From Stichopus chloronotus (Eukaryota > Echinodermata > Holothuroidea > Aspidochirotida > Stichopodidae), in NCBI GenBank assembly GCA_021234535.1, contig CM037830.1:1338170-1402169 (forward strand): DNA of 64,000 nt, in the 5' to 3' direction. Below, one piece after another: positions 14,101 to 29,100 of this stretch (position 1 is the first letter of the stretch; the number at the start of each line of letters is the position of its first letter). The position numbers were made by a program, and so were the translations under genes. A model generated the notes under the pieces. That model made no database searches and was not told the origin of the DNA. It saw only the letters and a program-made list of their open reading frames with translations.

Positions 14101-17100
14101 GTTAGTAACCTTGGAATGGTACATCTCATATCAACTAAGGAAAACAATAACATCTGAGGAGATCCCTCTTACTGATTCAGGATACTTAGTGATGTTTGCT
14201 TCACAGCTGAGGGAGGCTCTTGTGTTTAGTGTACTTCTTTAATCATAACATTCATGCTTGAAGTGCTGCTAAAAAATTACGGTGCTGACATGAATATGAA
14301 AAACAAATTCTGGGCACGGGTTACCTTGAAGTTCTTAAAAATATTTCTTTTCATTTGGTGAAATACATTAATATTCTGGTGTAGAATGTGTTTTTTGTAT
14401 TCTGGCATAAAATGTGCCCTTTTTTATTTAGTAATGGCATCACACACTGGGGAAAATCGTTTACTTACCAGATGCCATCGTAGGCTTGGATGGTTCTATA
14501 AAGATTTTGGCCTGGTATATTTGTCACATCAGTACTGGTTCTGCTTGAAGTGCCAGCACTTTGCACGTGTTCAAAGTGATTACACATCTGAGCTACATAT
14601 ACTGTTATAGTAATATTAATGCAGTAACTTGTAATCTTGTCTTCAAGTCAATATATTGACAAAAACTTATGAAAAAGAAGGTTTCATTCATGCAGTGGGG
14701 TTTGTTTTATCATGAGTGCAAATAATTATTTGTATTATGCTGCTTACCAGTTTTGGGATAACGAAAGTCGTAATATCCACATACCTATTATCGTACTATC
14801 GCAACAGCTAGCTGTGCAATGCCTAAATTTATTAGAGAACAAACACATGGGTTTCTGAAAGGTTAGACTTTACAATAATTGGAAATTTCATCCATTCAAA
14901 CATGTATTTCAAACACTCCATCCGCATTCACAATCTTTAACAAAAGTTAGAAAAAAAAAACAATCCTTTTGCACAATTTAGCCCTTATATTTACTCATGC
15001 TCAAGTCAGAAAAAGACAATGCCAAGAGATGTTGGCCTACCTACATACCTTTCTATCCCACGTTCAATATCAACTAGAAAATGGCCTAGGCTGGTATAAT
15101 TACGCTAACTGATCTGATGGTACTAGATGATAGAGTTAAAATCTGGGAGAATATCTTCTATTTTGGTGAAAATTGGCAATTTCTGTCTAATCCAATTAAT
15201 TCAAGGCTGGTGTCAAAAATTCTAGGGCTTCATACCAGTTATCTTTGTGACTCTTGTGACATAAGAAAAAGTTGTTTGGAGTTGTAAGCCTGCAGCACAT
15301 GTCATATCTTGTAGACTGATGTTGCCGAAGTTTCTTTAAAATGCTTAGGTTACACCAAAAGAATGTTTTTCCAAATTTTTAGCTCACACAAAGTAACTTT
15401 CTGTCCATTTTGATGTTGATGTCTGAGTATTAGTACTGTGTTTCAAAGATGATGAATGCAGTGTGCTTTTTCAGGATGTACCAGTGGTGATAACTTTTGA
15501 TGGTATCTTGTAAGTTGTAAAAGTACTGGTAGTAGTTAAAAGCAGGTCATTTGTAGGAAATGAATGGTACCAGTACTAATGTGAGTGCTGTTATACTGTT
15601 TAAGCCTATGCAATAGCCTAACATTAAGAATTAAGTCAAAGGAGACTTACTTATTTTGGACAGCCATAATTGTAGAAGTAACGTTGTTTCAAACAATTTG
15701 TGTTTCTCTAATATAAGCATCTCATTCATTTGTAATTTGTGTTGCTAAACTCATGCATTTTAACACTTAAATATTGGAATATTTCCATTTTTAATTTTGC
15801 CAGATTTACTGTGAGTCATCCAAATACATTGAGAGAAGATTACTTTGCACGAGCTGTTAATGATGTTTTCGATGATGATGACGAATACGAACAGGTTTTT
15901 ATCTATTCTACACGACTGAAAGGAGATGATAATGAAAATTCAAGTAAGTACAGCCTTAACTTGCTGCTCATTCTCTTCCTTGTCATAGTAACCACTGATT
16001 TGCATCTCAGTATTTTTTGGCCTCTTGGAAGTTGATGATGAAAGTAAACTCTGTTCCATCTTGTAGTTCACTATCCCAGCTTGTACGTAAATGACCCTTT
16101 TTTATGATGAGAGTAGACACAATCCCACATCACAGGACAGCCTGTTTGATGATTAGAGTAAACACTATCTGAGCTTGCAGCTTAGCCTATTTGATGTTAA
16201 GAATAAACACAGTCTGAACTTGCATCTTAGCCTATTGGATGTTGAGAATATACACTGTATGAGCTTATAGCTTCTAAGCCTATTTGTTGTTGAGTGTTAG
16301 CACAGTGTGGGCTTGTAGCTCAGCCTATTTGATGTTGAGAATAAACTCTGAGCTTGTAGCCCATTTAAAGTTGAGAATACACACTGTATGAGCTTGTTGC
16401 TCTGCCTATTTGATGGTAAGAATAAAGACAGTCTGAACTTGCAGCTCAGCCTATTTGATGTTGAGAATACACACCGTCTGAGCTTGTATCTTAGTGTATT
16501 TGACTATGAGAGTATGAAAACACTATCCTAGCTTGTAGCTCAACCAACTACCTACATGTTGTCTATTGTACAGGAAATAATGGTGATTAATTATGAAAGG
16601 GAGTGCAGGACTACTGAAGTAGTAGTATACCATGTTTTGTCCATTCTTCAAAACACCAGCAAATGAGTGAAAATAAATTTAATGACAGTTTGAAGAATGG
16701 TTTGTTGTTTTGCAGTCATAATGCATTTCCTTTCACCTGTACAGATGCAAATTAACAAAAACGACAACTTGTGACTGTCAACAATGGTATCAAGTTTGAT
16801 TATCACTCCACCTGTCAATGTAGTGTGCTTTGTTTGCCAAGGAATAAATAATCCACTACTATTGATTTCTTAGGGAAATTTAAGGTACAGCTATATACAT
16901 GAAAACACTTTGTCAGGGTATACTCGATGATGCTAGAGAATGCATGATGCTAGAGTGTACATGATGTTAGAGAGTACATGATGCTAGAGTGTACATGATG
17001 CTAGAGGGTGCATGATGCTAGAGTGTACATGATGCTAGAGAGTACATGATGCTAGAGGGTACATGATGCTAGAGTGTACATGATGCTAGAGGGTGCATGA

Positions 17101-20100
17101 TGCTAGAGTGTACATGATGCTAGAGAGTACATGATGCTAGAGGGTACATGATGCTAGAGTGTACATGATGCTAGAGAGTGCATAATGCTAGAGTGTACAT
17201 GATGCTAGAGTGTACATGATGTTAGAGAGTACATGATGCTAGAGTATACATGATGCTAGGAAGTACATGATGCTAGGAAGTACATGATGCTAGAAAGTAC
17301 ATGATGCTAGAGTGTACATGATGCTAGAGAGTGCATAATGCTAGAGTGTACATGATGCTAGAGTGTACATGATGCTAGAGAGTACATGATGCTCTTGGCA
17401 TAGATATTACTTTTGTTGACACTTCTGAGTTTCCCCTGCCTTGTCCATCAAGCATAATGAAACATGAAAGAAGATGATACTTGCTTAACCCTGTCTGAAA
17501 TTCTAGAAGTTAGCCAACTGTGCAAATAGGAAACTGTCTTGCTTTGCCTCATTTATGTAAATTCAGTTTGGTCACAACAAACAAACTAAAAAGACTAACT
17601 GGAACTACACACATGTCTTTTATTCATGAATGAATAGGTCTTAGCTGTGAGGTTGGTAAAAGATCAAGTTGATGAGATCAAATCTCATGAAAATCACCTG
17701 AAAATGCCACAGAAATGTCTGTTGTTCCTATTGTCTGTGAAGTTTGCCGCATGTTTCATGACACACAAGGTGGTTAAGAGTGTGTGGTGTGACTGTAACT
17801 TCTAAAACATTTGTTCATAGGACTTTTAGGCCAAGTTTATTACTAAAATGTTTAACAAATTTCTTGCTAAAGATGTGACTACATAGGCAATTCTTGTAAC
17901 ATTTGTGCATGTGGGTATGGGTCATATTCCAACCCCTATGGAACCTTCGATATACTCCTAGGCCTCAAACTTGCTGTGACTTTTTATTCCTTGATCATTC
18001 ACTTAGGTAAGTTTGGATATGGTTACCACTACAGATAAACATGAACCATATTTTTGATAAAGCGCTTAACAATGAAACGCTGTACTACTTATTGAGTATT
18101 TATTTACCTCTAGATTGTTCAGCTCAATCAATTACCTCCAACAAGTGGATCAAATTTAATTAGTAATCATGTTGTTTAAGAATGTTCTTTTTAAGCATCA
18201 CATTGCGTTACCTCTGTGTCTTGTGCTTCGTTGCAGCAAATCTCGACAGCTCCAGTGATGTTGTGACGGCTTATTCTGCTTTAAAAGTTAAAGATAAAGT
18301 TGTAGCTGGTGAGTTCCAGATCATTGATAAGTCAGCATTGTGTCTTATTGCAGCTGATTAGATATTCTCTCAGATGGATGCAGCTGCTCTATTAATGTTT
18401 TGTATATCTTACTCAACATCAGGCATAACTTGCCTGCGGCCTAAAGTTCATATGTAGCCCATGGATGTGTCAATATCTCATCAAATGTGGAATAATGTGA
18501 AATGTTTATAATGAGGTTCTAAGATTCTATTGTCTTATATGTAATGCATATTACAGTAAAGCAATGCCGCCATCAGTTTGATACCATTTCAGTTTCTGGC
18601 TACTTAGTTAATGGCAGTCACATTTAGGTGTGTGTGGATGGGTGTGCACTGACACCCATGCCTGGAAAGTTAGCTATGCAGTCATGTCTGGGTCCATGTC
18701 AGTGGGTGTGTATGTGACATCATTGGCAGGCACGTGACCTGTACAGTCATATTTGGGTGTATGTGGGTGCATGGAAATGTCAGTGGGTGGGTGAATGTGT
18801 GTGACTTCTTTAACAGACAAGAAACCGATACAGTCGTGTTTGGGTGTATATGGATGGGGAACCATTGCCAGGCAAGTAACCTATGCAGTTATGTTTGGGT
18901 GGTATGTGTGTTTGGGCATGGATGTGACTCCCTTGTCAGGTTAGTAGTCTATGCAGTCATATGTGGATGGGTGTTAACACCCCATGTTGTAAGCATAACA
19001 CCTCAAGGAGATGTTTTGATGACTTCTCTCTCACACTTGACAAATTATTCTGCATTATGATTACAAGGGCCTTATTGTTTTGAGGATAGGTCAAAGGTCA
19101 ACTAGAGTCAGCAGAGAGTACAAAGGCAAGTCTCCATACTTTAAACATAGATCTGCCAATGAGTATATGTATGCTGCCAATGAGTATAGGTATGCTGCCA
19201 AAGAGTATATGTATGGAAGCATGGCATCATGTATTACCAAGTCAGCAGACACTTTGATGTAGATCAGGATTCAAAAGGAGTTACAAGGTGTCAAAGAATG
19301 AAACAACAACCATGTGACATATATAGACCTGGTCTCAAAATATATACTGTATGGCCTGATTAGTACTCATACACTGTATGGCCTGATCAGTACTCATATA
19401 CTGTATGGCCTGATCAGTACTCATATACTGTATGGCCTGATCAGTACTCATATACTGTATGGTCTGATCAGTACTCATATACTGTATGGTCTAATCAGTA
19501 CTCATATACTGTATGGTCTGATCAGTACTCATATACTGTATGGTCTGATCAGTACTCATATACTGTATGGCCTGATCAGTACTCATATACTGTATGGTCT
19601 AATCAGTACTCATATACTGTATGGCCTGATCAGTACTCATATACTGTATGGCCTGATTAGTACTCATATACTGTATGGCCTGATCAGTACTCATATACTG
19701 TATGGCCTGATCAGTACTCTTATACGGTATGGCCTGATCAGTACTCATATACTGTATGGCCTGATCAGTACTCATATACTGTATGGCCTGATCAGTACTC
19801 ATATACTGTATGGCCTGATCAGTGCTCATATACTGTATGGCCTGATCAGTACTCATATACTGTATGGCCTGATCAGTACTCATATGGTGACAAGGGTAGA
19901 ACTCTCCCATGGTTGATGCTATGCTGATATTTATCACTGACATGTTTATGTAGCAATGCTTTTCAGTGCAACATTTTGCCAAGGACTTGTTACACAGAAA
20001 TGTTTCTGAAGTATTCATCAGAACAGTCAGAACTAATATTCATGTCAAAGATCATCCCTATGTTTTGAAGAGTTTGCAACATGTCACAGTCATACTTCTC

Positions 20101-23100
20101 CACTCTCACAATGTGATGTTTTTATTATTTTAATGTATATTCCATACAATCTCATGAACGAATGCAGCAAACCTTTTTATTCTCTATGCTGGTTGACATT
20201 TGTTACGCTGGTTAAAAAAGCAAGTCTGCTTTACGCCACTGTTTCATATAAGGGTGTATTCATTTGTCTTGCAGTTGCTGGATACCAAATACCATTGGGT
20301 CTCTTTCTTCAAATATATCACAATGTAAGTATACGTGTATTATATGGTGTTTGGTAAATTCATTCATATAGTTCTTATTTTCAGGTTGTCTAATTGTAAA
20401 TTGTGAGGAATTCAGGCATGGATTATGGGATTGTAAATAGCATAGCATCAATTAGGGTGTTTTTCTCCTGATTTCTTCACACTCTGAGCTATGTATTCTT
20501 GAAGGTATGCATGCTGACAGTATTTTCCTATGTGTATACGTACCATTATTGCTCAATATGTATCCTAACAGTATTTAGAGAAAGTTATTTACTCGGGTAT
20601 GTACAGTTGGTATTAGTACAAAATGGTTTAACAGTATCTTTGTTTATCTCAAACATAAAACAAATGCCACAACTGTTTATCCTCATAATTACATGAAAAA
20701 GTTATGTAAAGTCAAAGTGGTCATTCTCCTTAATATGCACAACATTTAAGTAATATACAGTATGTGTGTATTTTTGTGTGCTCTGCCAAGGTTGTAAGGA
20801 ATATTTCACTGGCATGTGAAGGGGCTCTGAAATGAAAGAATAATTTTTCAGTGTGGGCACTGTAGTCCCCATGCTAATATTTTGTTCTTAACTCAAAATG
20901 TTGCCGTTTGAAGAAAGAATCATCTGGTCAAGAAATATTCCTGTTGCCATAAGATTACAAAAATGCCATGTATAAATGGCAACTGATTGCAAAAAAATCT
21001 TCCCTTTTCCTCATAATTGATTCACTTATTTGTTCTTGAAATTTGACAGTAATGAGAAATGAGTTTGATGTATTGTAGATTGACCATAAAATATTTTGGA
21101 AATTCAATTTTATTCTTGAAACTATCCCCATAGTGTCGCCTTTATGAAGAAATAAAAAGGATATTCAGTTAGTTATGCCTGTGTGATACCACACAGTGCA
21201 ATGCCTCACTTTGAAATATCCACAACTTAGTAACGGCGGAAATTCTATTGAGATACTGTTTTCACCCCATAAAAAGCAAAATATTCCCTAGACTTTTGAA
21301 CTATCAATTTTCTTCTCTGTCCTCTCCCTTCAATAAAGAGATAATGTATCATTGGCAACAATTTTCTTATTGGAAACTATATTAATATTTAATATTGTTG
21401 CTATAGTCTTTTTTTTGTTTTTTTGTTTATTTTATAGACTTCCAGTGTGAGTAGTGATGATGGTAGTTGCAGTTTTAGCTGTGTCAGTGATGAGGTAAGA
21501 CTATATCTGTCATCTTAAACAGATATGAAGTATCGATATCTCTTTTATGTCACACATTTTTCCTGAGAAAGTAGAGTTCAGATACTTTGGTTTTTTTTTT
21601 TTCAAATTCACTAACTTTACCAGAACCTGTCAAGGTTCCTCCGTCACATAATAATAATAATGACAGATGGTCAAACTAAGAGGGTAGTAGAACCCATGTG
21701 TCACATACAGTTAAAGATTAATGATGGAGTTATTGCAGCGATTCAATTTCGTACATGATAATTTGTTACCTGACATATTTCCATATAAGTATTATCCAAT
21801 ATGTGCAAACTAGTGCCAGTAAAGGAGAAAAATTCAAAACATTGATTGACAGTTTTCATAATTAACTTGTTGATGTGGAACGTGACTGATTATTCTAATT
21901 ATTAGCATCACCATGTGGTTATACCATTCAAAATCCTCACACAAAGTTATCAATTCAATGTGCCACTTTAAATTTTGTGTGTTGAGTGATACTGTAGGTG
22001 TCACTTTAATTTTAAGTTGCTGCTGATGTACTTCCATTTCAGGGAGTATCCTGTTACCTGATGGACAGGCATGGATATATTTTGGCAAGTGCAGAGGAAT
22101 ATGTAAGTGAATTTTTTTTCTTCTTTTTTGCTGCAATAGACGTGAATAGAGGACTATAAGAATAAAGATCTATGTAAGAAGTAATGTCTTATCAGATGAT
22201 ATTATTAGTATCACATAATATGATCATCAATCATAACATGATCATCAGTCATTTACAGGATCATTAATCATGTATAGGATCATCAGTCTTGTGCATATGG
22301 AATAATGTCATTAATTACATGTTGTAGGAAGTAGTGAATGTTGCTCAGCTATATTAAGGACTGAGTGGTTTACATTGTTGGAAGAATAACATAGTACTTG
22401 CTGGTGTTGTAACTGTTGCAATGGTAAGTTTGTTTTCCTTCATTGTCATCTGGATCTTACAATTATCTTCCATATTGACATGAAAAGGAAGGTTAAGCAT
22501 AAGTCAATCTCTAATGTTAAACATGAATAGAATGACATTCACAGTAAGTCAATCTCTAATGTTAAACATGAGTAAAATGACATTCACAGTAAGTCAATCT
22601 CTAATGTTAAACATGAGTAAAATGACATTCACAGTAAGTCACTCTCTAATGTTAAACATGAGTAAAATGGCATTCACAGTAGCTGGGAGGATACATGAGA
22701 TACCAAACACCCACAAAACTGCAATACAGAATTATGTAATAGACTTGCTGCTGACCTGTATTACTACGCTACCTACACTTTAAAGGGCCACATAAAGAAA
22801 AGCAATTTTTTTTCTGCTTTCAGCGATAATTATTTTGCATCACAGAATAATGGCATCGTAGAAAGATACGCGCAGATGTTGTCATTATTGATCAATTGTT
22901 ATGGTTTCATATTATTTTGTTGTATTGAATTGCTTAAATATCTTGTGCTTGATCAGTTTATGAACAGCTATCCATCAGAGAGCATTGGAGATCTCTATCA
23001 ATGAGGAGTTTCATTTTAATGATCGTCCTTCTTTGATGAAAATTTTCCTCTATACCTTAGATTGGGTCACACCTTGCTGAAGCAGATCCAGTGCTATTTG

Positions 23101-26100
23101 CCGACTTACTGTACAGAAAGATTTTCTACAGGTAATATTGATAATCAACCCAGTATGTGCAATTATATCATCCCAAAATTCATCAATCAAATGTGCATTA
23201 GTTTTGTAAGCATCAATATACCTCATCGCAGTGGATATAAAATGTCGCAGTGTTTGACGTATTTGCAACAAACTTTGTGACATTAATCAAATTATAATCT
23301 CAGTGCAGTTAGTTGTAGCTCTCATCTCCTTAAATGATGTGAAGTTTGTATCACTTTCACTTTCCCTTGTCCAAGTTTTGGTGGGTAATTTTTATTTTGC
23401 ATTTTGCAACCTTTGCATTCATGATGGTGCTTTTGTGTGTGTACATGTTTGCCTGTGTGTATGTGTGTGTTTGTAATGCTTCACTGGTTAAAGGAGGATG
23501 TGCTGTTATTCCTGCATTTTACAAAGTGCTCCAAAGGACTGGTTATACTTCTCACAGTTATATAAAGTTGTAAAAACTCCTGTACAGGGGTATATTTGTC
23601 CAAGCATAACCTAATTTCCAAAGGAAATGCATTTGCTCAGGAGTTACATTATGGCAGTGTTCACGCGGAAGTGCCGCAGAGGGTCTGGTTCCTCTAACTT
23701 TTTCACCAAAAAAAAAAACTAATCACTCCTCTTTCTACCATAATAAGAAACTTCCTTATTAATGAATTTTTTGGCATAGCTGTTATTATCTACATTGGTA
23801 TCAAATGGAACAAAATGATGGAAAATCAGAATCATTGCCCGGATACATTAACCAGATTCAAACATCTTTATTTTTCGTTGGTAATCTTTCATTTGCAATT
23901 GACATATTCAGGACATCCTTACAAAGGAACATTAAACAAGCAGAAGAATTAAAATTCAGTGGCATTGCTGCTCTATTTTTATGTATTTGCTTTATGTTTT
24001 GTGTATGTTTTTGAAGTATTATTCATGCAATTCAGCGTTTGCTGCAATTTGGGTTAAGCTTTGGTAATAATAACAATAATATGATAATACAATTGCTGAC
24101 TTCTGTTAAAAAATTCATTTTCATTGTATTGGATCCATGGATTTCCATCGTATTGGATCAAAACACAACCATCATTGACAGCTTTCATGGTAAGTGGTTA
24201 GATGTTTGACCAATGACTGGTGAACTGTAATACATTATTCTATGGTGCAGCTAAATAACTATCAATGAAGTATGCATCATCACTGAGTTTAACATTTCTG
24301 TTATTTAGTTTAAATTATGAAGATCAACAAGCATTATGTCAACCACAGAAAGATACTGATCCAGACTCTGGGATCTCCCTGCTGAATGTAAGTACCATCA
24401 ATTTATTCATCCTGTTTGGTAGACTAAACATATTGGAAAGAATATTAAATAATTGTTGGGACGTGTGTAAGGGGCCATAAGAGGCTCTTGTATAAGGGGC
24501 TATACTTTCAGGTGGGCCCTAGCTTCCTTGGTCATTCTTGTGTAAGGGAGCTATATTTTCAGGTGGGCCTTAGCTTCCTGGTCTTTCATGTGTAAGGGGC
24601 TACACTTGTAAGTGGACCATAACTTCCTTGGTCAGTATTGTATAGGTGACTATACTTCAGGTGGACCTCAGCTTACTTGAACAGTCCTGTATAGGGAGGT
24701 GTACTTCAGGTGGTCCCTCTCTCACCTTGTCAGTCTTGTGTAGGGGGTTACACTTCAACTGGGCCCTAGCCTACTTGGTCAATCTCAAGTGGGCCCTAGC
24801 TCACTTGGTCAGTCTTGTGTAGGGGCTATACTACAGGTTGACCCTAGCCCACTCAAGTGGTTGTCAGGTATGTTTTAGGTAGGGAGGGCCATACTTTGTG
24901 TGTGTTTTTTTTTTTTTTTTTGTGGCAATGTATCAGCGCTGTGAGTCAACTAAATGTAGTATTTGGTTAATACTGCTTTGAGAGTTGGTCTATCACTTGA
25001 TGGGAGAAAGCTTCATTTGATTTGTCACTTACGAATCTATCAGGTAGTACTAGCTAAGTCCAGGTCTGGGGGCAATGGCAAGGAGGGTTTAGCAATGAAG
25101 TTCATCTTAAAAGTGTTTTTCTTGGTGGAGGACAGGGGGTGGGGTTTTGGGCAGAGGAGGGAGTTTATGGGAAACACTATGTCACCTATTTTTTCAGTCT
25201 TATCTCTTGTCAGTTTTTTTTTTGATGGGGGGGGGGGAATGTTTATCAGTTGTGGCTTTTTTGTCACTTTAATTTTATGGAGTGTGCAATGTTTTAGCCT
25301 GAATTAAATTCAAGTATGTTTTCATGTCTCTTCAGGGAGGGACATGTCAATTGGGGTTTTATATTGCATGTCATTGCTTGCTATAATTTTGATTTAGCTG
25401 CAGTCAACTATTACCTTTTTTTTTCATTGTTTTATTTGTAGTTATTGTTCAGTTATGTGTTTTTTCTGTATCCAGTATATTTCATAGTTATGAAGCAGCT
25501 GATGTTACCTTATAACTGATGAATGTGGAACATGACTTTCTATTTTCTAACCAACAGCCCTTTTCACAATTCAAGAATCTGATGGTCGGACTGGCTCACA
25601 AGACTATATTGTAAGTACTATTACAATCATGAATACAGAGAAAACCAAACAACATTGTCCATCTAGTCTAAAATACATTAAATTAAAATGAATTCTCTTT
25701 CCATCAAATAGAAGGCATCATGATCAAATGGACTGATGTATGTCTATCTGCATTAATATTGTAGTTGGAAATAATATCAAAGAATATAGTCCTCTCAAAG
25801 CTATCAACAGTTATTTTCAGCTAAGCTAGATCAATCGATCAATTGTTGACAAGGGCATGCAGTATCAGCTGTGAATACATGAACTAAACATAAGCATAGA
25901 TCTTAGAAGCTGATGGTTCCAGCAGTCCACACCGGTGCAAGTTACAAGATGCATGTGACATACTGCTGTATATGTATGTCACCTATGTTTCATATTTCTT
26001 TAGAACAGTGTTTCCAGTTTAGAAAACACCATGTTAAATATAAACCACTCTAAGTTTGCAAAATCAAATCAGCTTTCCAAAATACATGCCTGTGATGATG

Positions 26101-29100
26101 TGATTGTAACTATGAACAAGCTGATAGGTGGTTTGATTTGTCAACATTCAATGCATAGTTTCTTATATCTATGTGACCCAGCTATACATTATTGTTGTTA
26201 TTCATTTGACATTCTTGTTATCTTTTCTTCAGCTTCATTATGACATTTAACTGGTACGAGTGGTTGTCTGCATTAGCGATGCCTGCAGTAGTATCACCAG
26301 AAGGTATGTTCCTCTTTCAGTTTTCATGAAGTGAAATAGAAATCACAGTGCGTATAGTAGTTTACATAAATGAGTATACAGGTTTAGGCGTGCCACTGAA
26401 ATTGTCTTGTGCGTTGAGACGCACCCCAATCTGTGTACAAACACATTGCACCCGTAAGCTACCTGTTTGCTTTCTAAACCCAGCCAGCTCAGCATGATTG
26501 CTCAGAACGAGTAGCATTGTGTATAAACTCACCCTATAGGGATGCATCAGCATTAGCAGATTATAGCACAGCAGCCTACACTACCGCTTTCTACTGAGCA
26601 TAGAGACTTTGTGTAACTGGCAGTACGGCCATTCATGCACAGCAGAAGTGTGAGGTTCAATGTTACTAAACATCCATCAATGTAAGTACAAGCATAGCTG
26701 AAGGTTTGTGCTAAGTCACAACCATTGTAACTAATAAGTTGATTTCTTTTGAAGAAACAGCCGATACTTGAGCAGTTTTACCACTTTAACAAATTTTGGC
26801 TTTTATTATCAGCAAACTCACATACAACATTATTGTGATATATTTCAGAAGCTTCCGAATTTGACACCATTGCACGGTTTCGTTTGGATATATTACATTT
26901 ATAGCTCAAAGGTACATACTTCACAGTTGGCCAGCAACTCAGTGCATATATGGAACAAAGCTGTCTACATAGTTACATACATAGAATACAATGCATTCCT
27001 TTATGATAAGTTAGTTAGACTCTGTAATATTTTTATAAAATAGTAGTCCAAGCTTTCCAAATATTCTTTTAAAGCTGGCATATTACAATGAATGCAGCAG
27101 ATACCTTGTAAATTGATGTTTTTTTTTCTATCACATTGATAAAGTTCAAACTCTGGTATTGTGGCAAGGATTTTAATTTTGTTTTTCAATGCTAACCCAA
27201 CAGCCTACTCAATGTTACTTCTACATTGAGTCACCCAATTTGCTCTACGCCTAGTTGCTTGTAACAAAAGTTAACAGATTATGATCCAGTTCTCGGGTGT
27301 AACAGTACCAAGCATTTCAAATAGCATTCTAAAAGTTGTTTTAATTTGTTTTCCCCGAACATAGCTTTGCAGCATTTTACCACAGTTGTGATTATTTGTG
27401 GCAGAACAGTGCAGCTTAGGATGTTTTCGCACAAAGAATGGGCCAATAACTACTGTTACTCGCAATGAACCTAACCCAAAACGTAACACTTACAACTATC
27501 CCTTATTGCCTTCTGTCTGTGCCATTACACTTTATTCACACAAACATGTTTGGGCAAATAGACAGTACAAAGGTCAAATGATAAAAACAATTTCACCATG
27601 GCCAAATTTGACTAGGAAAAAATCATTGATATTGCTTCAAAACTTGAATACCCAACAAAATGTTGCACATTTGTAAACCAAAGCTTGTTACATACTTTTC
27701 TGAAACTAAAACATACATTAAGTCAGTTGAAAAAATATCAGAAATGATCAAGAAAAGCCTTTCGAAAATTTACAATAATCCTATCCTAACATAGTACAGT
27801 ATACACAATTAGCCCAACGACTTCGGCACTTGCCATTGTACCGCCAATGCCAAGTATTTGCAAATCACTGGCTTCATGTTCTACATTCAAAGAAACATTC
27901 AAATGTTTTTTAGTGTTAAATGATCCTTGTCTCTTAAATATGTAGATTAAGATTGAAATTTATAGAAAGATGGCTTTGCAAAATTGCCACTGAGCAGGAG
28001 TGTAGGTAGTTTTTCAGTGTATGTACCTTTCTCTTGGCTATAGGGTTTGTTGCAGGTCATTTGTCTTTGATATAAACTTAATTAGGCTAACTACTTTAAT
28101 TACGTTTTTCAATTCATGGCAGTCTTGTACATTTACATGAGGTGTAAAATGTAAGGAGACAACCTTGGGCTATATAACATACCCTTTGAAGATTGTGGCC
28201 ATCAGTTGGACATTGATTTTGGGTCCAATTGGTCAGATTGAGGTCTGGTGATGATTAGAGGTAAATCAGACATTGGAGCAATGATGTAGTGAGGAACATC
28301 CTTTTTGCCACTGAAAAATGTCAGTTTAGGTCTGAAAATATTGCAACCCTTTTGCCAATGTCGGAGTGACGTTAAAACCATCAGATTTTGGTCCAAACGA
28401 AATCAAATGGCCATCTTGGGCAACGTCAGTCCAACCTCAAATAGCCTTGCAGACCGTGATGCAGCAGACCATCTTAAAACCGATGTTGAATCGATGACAA
28501 AACCCTTACAGGTTGCATGCATTCGCTTTCATAATGCCTTCCACAACACACTCTGTTGAGCTGATCAGTGAATTGACTGTCTTGCAGAAGTTATCCTGTA
28601 GTCACTGCTGGGCACAAAATAGGGTTCATGAGGCATTGGCCCACATTCCCCCATGCCTTAAAACTGATAGTATTCAACTGGCCTGACTGGTGTTGCAACT
28701 TAATCGGAAGGGCCGAATGAAACTATAGACCACTGGCTAATTGCTAGAAAAGACTGAAGAAACTGGCTGGGTGAGGGGGGTAGAAGGAAATTTAAAAGAT
28801 CTTTTTAGGGGTGCCTGTAAATTCTTTCACTCGACCCCCACTAGTTGGGGGCAAATGATTGAGGTTTGTTTCAACCCCATTGGGTTTGGAAGGACTTATC
28901 ATGGCAAGCCATAAAAGTTTGTGTTGTTTCTCTTAACACTATTATATATGTTAAAAAAGTTTCAAATTTTTTTAAAATGAAATGCTAACATGACATAATG
29001 ACGTAAAAGGTGCTATCTTGTCACTGGTAACCCCATTTTAGGCTTACCAATATACTAGGCAACATATGAAATCATTATAAACACTCTATGAAAAATTAAT

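Noticed and set aside
19314..20018. 200-codon plus and 139-codon minus ORFs
   Set aside because: Produced by a 27-bp tandem array with no in-frame stop on either strand; inside an intron of the channel gene.
22514..22783. ORF with MLNMSKMTF repeats
   Set aside because: A 45-bp tandem repeat in intron 13, not conserved coding sequence.
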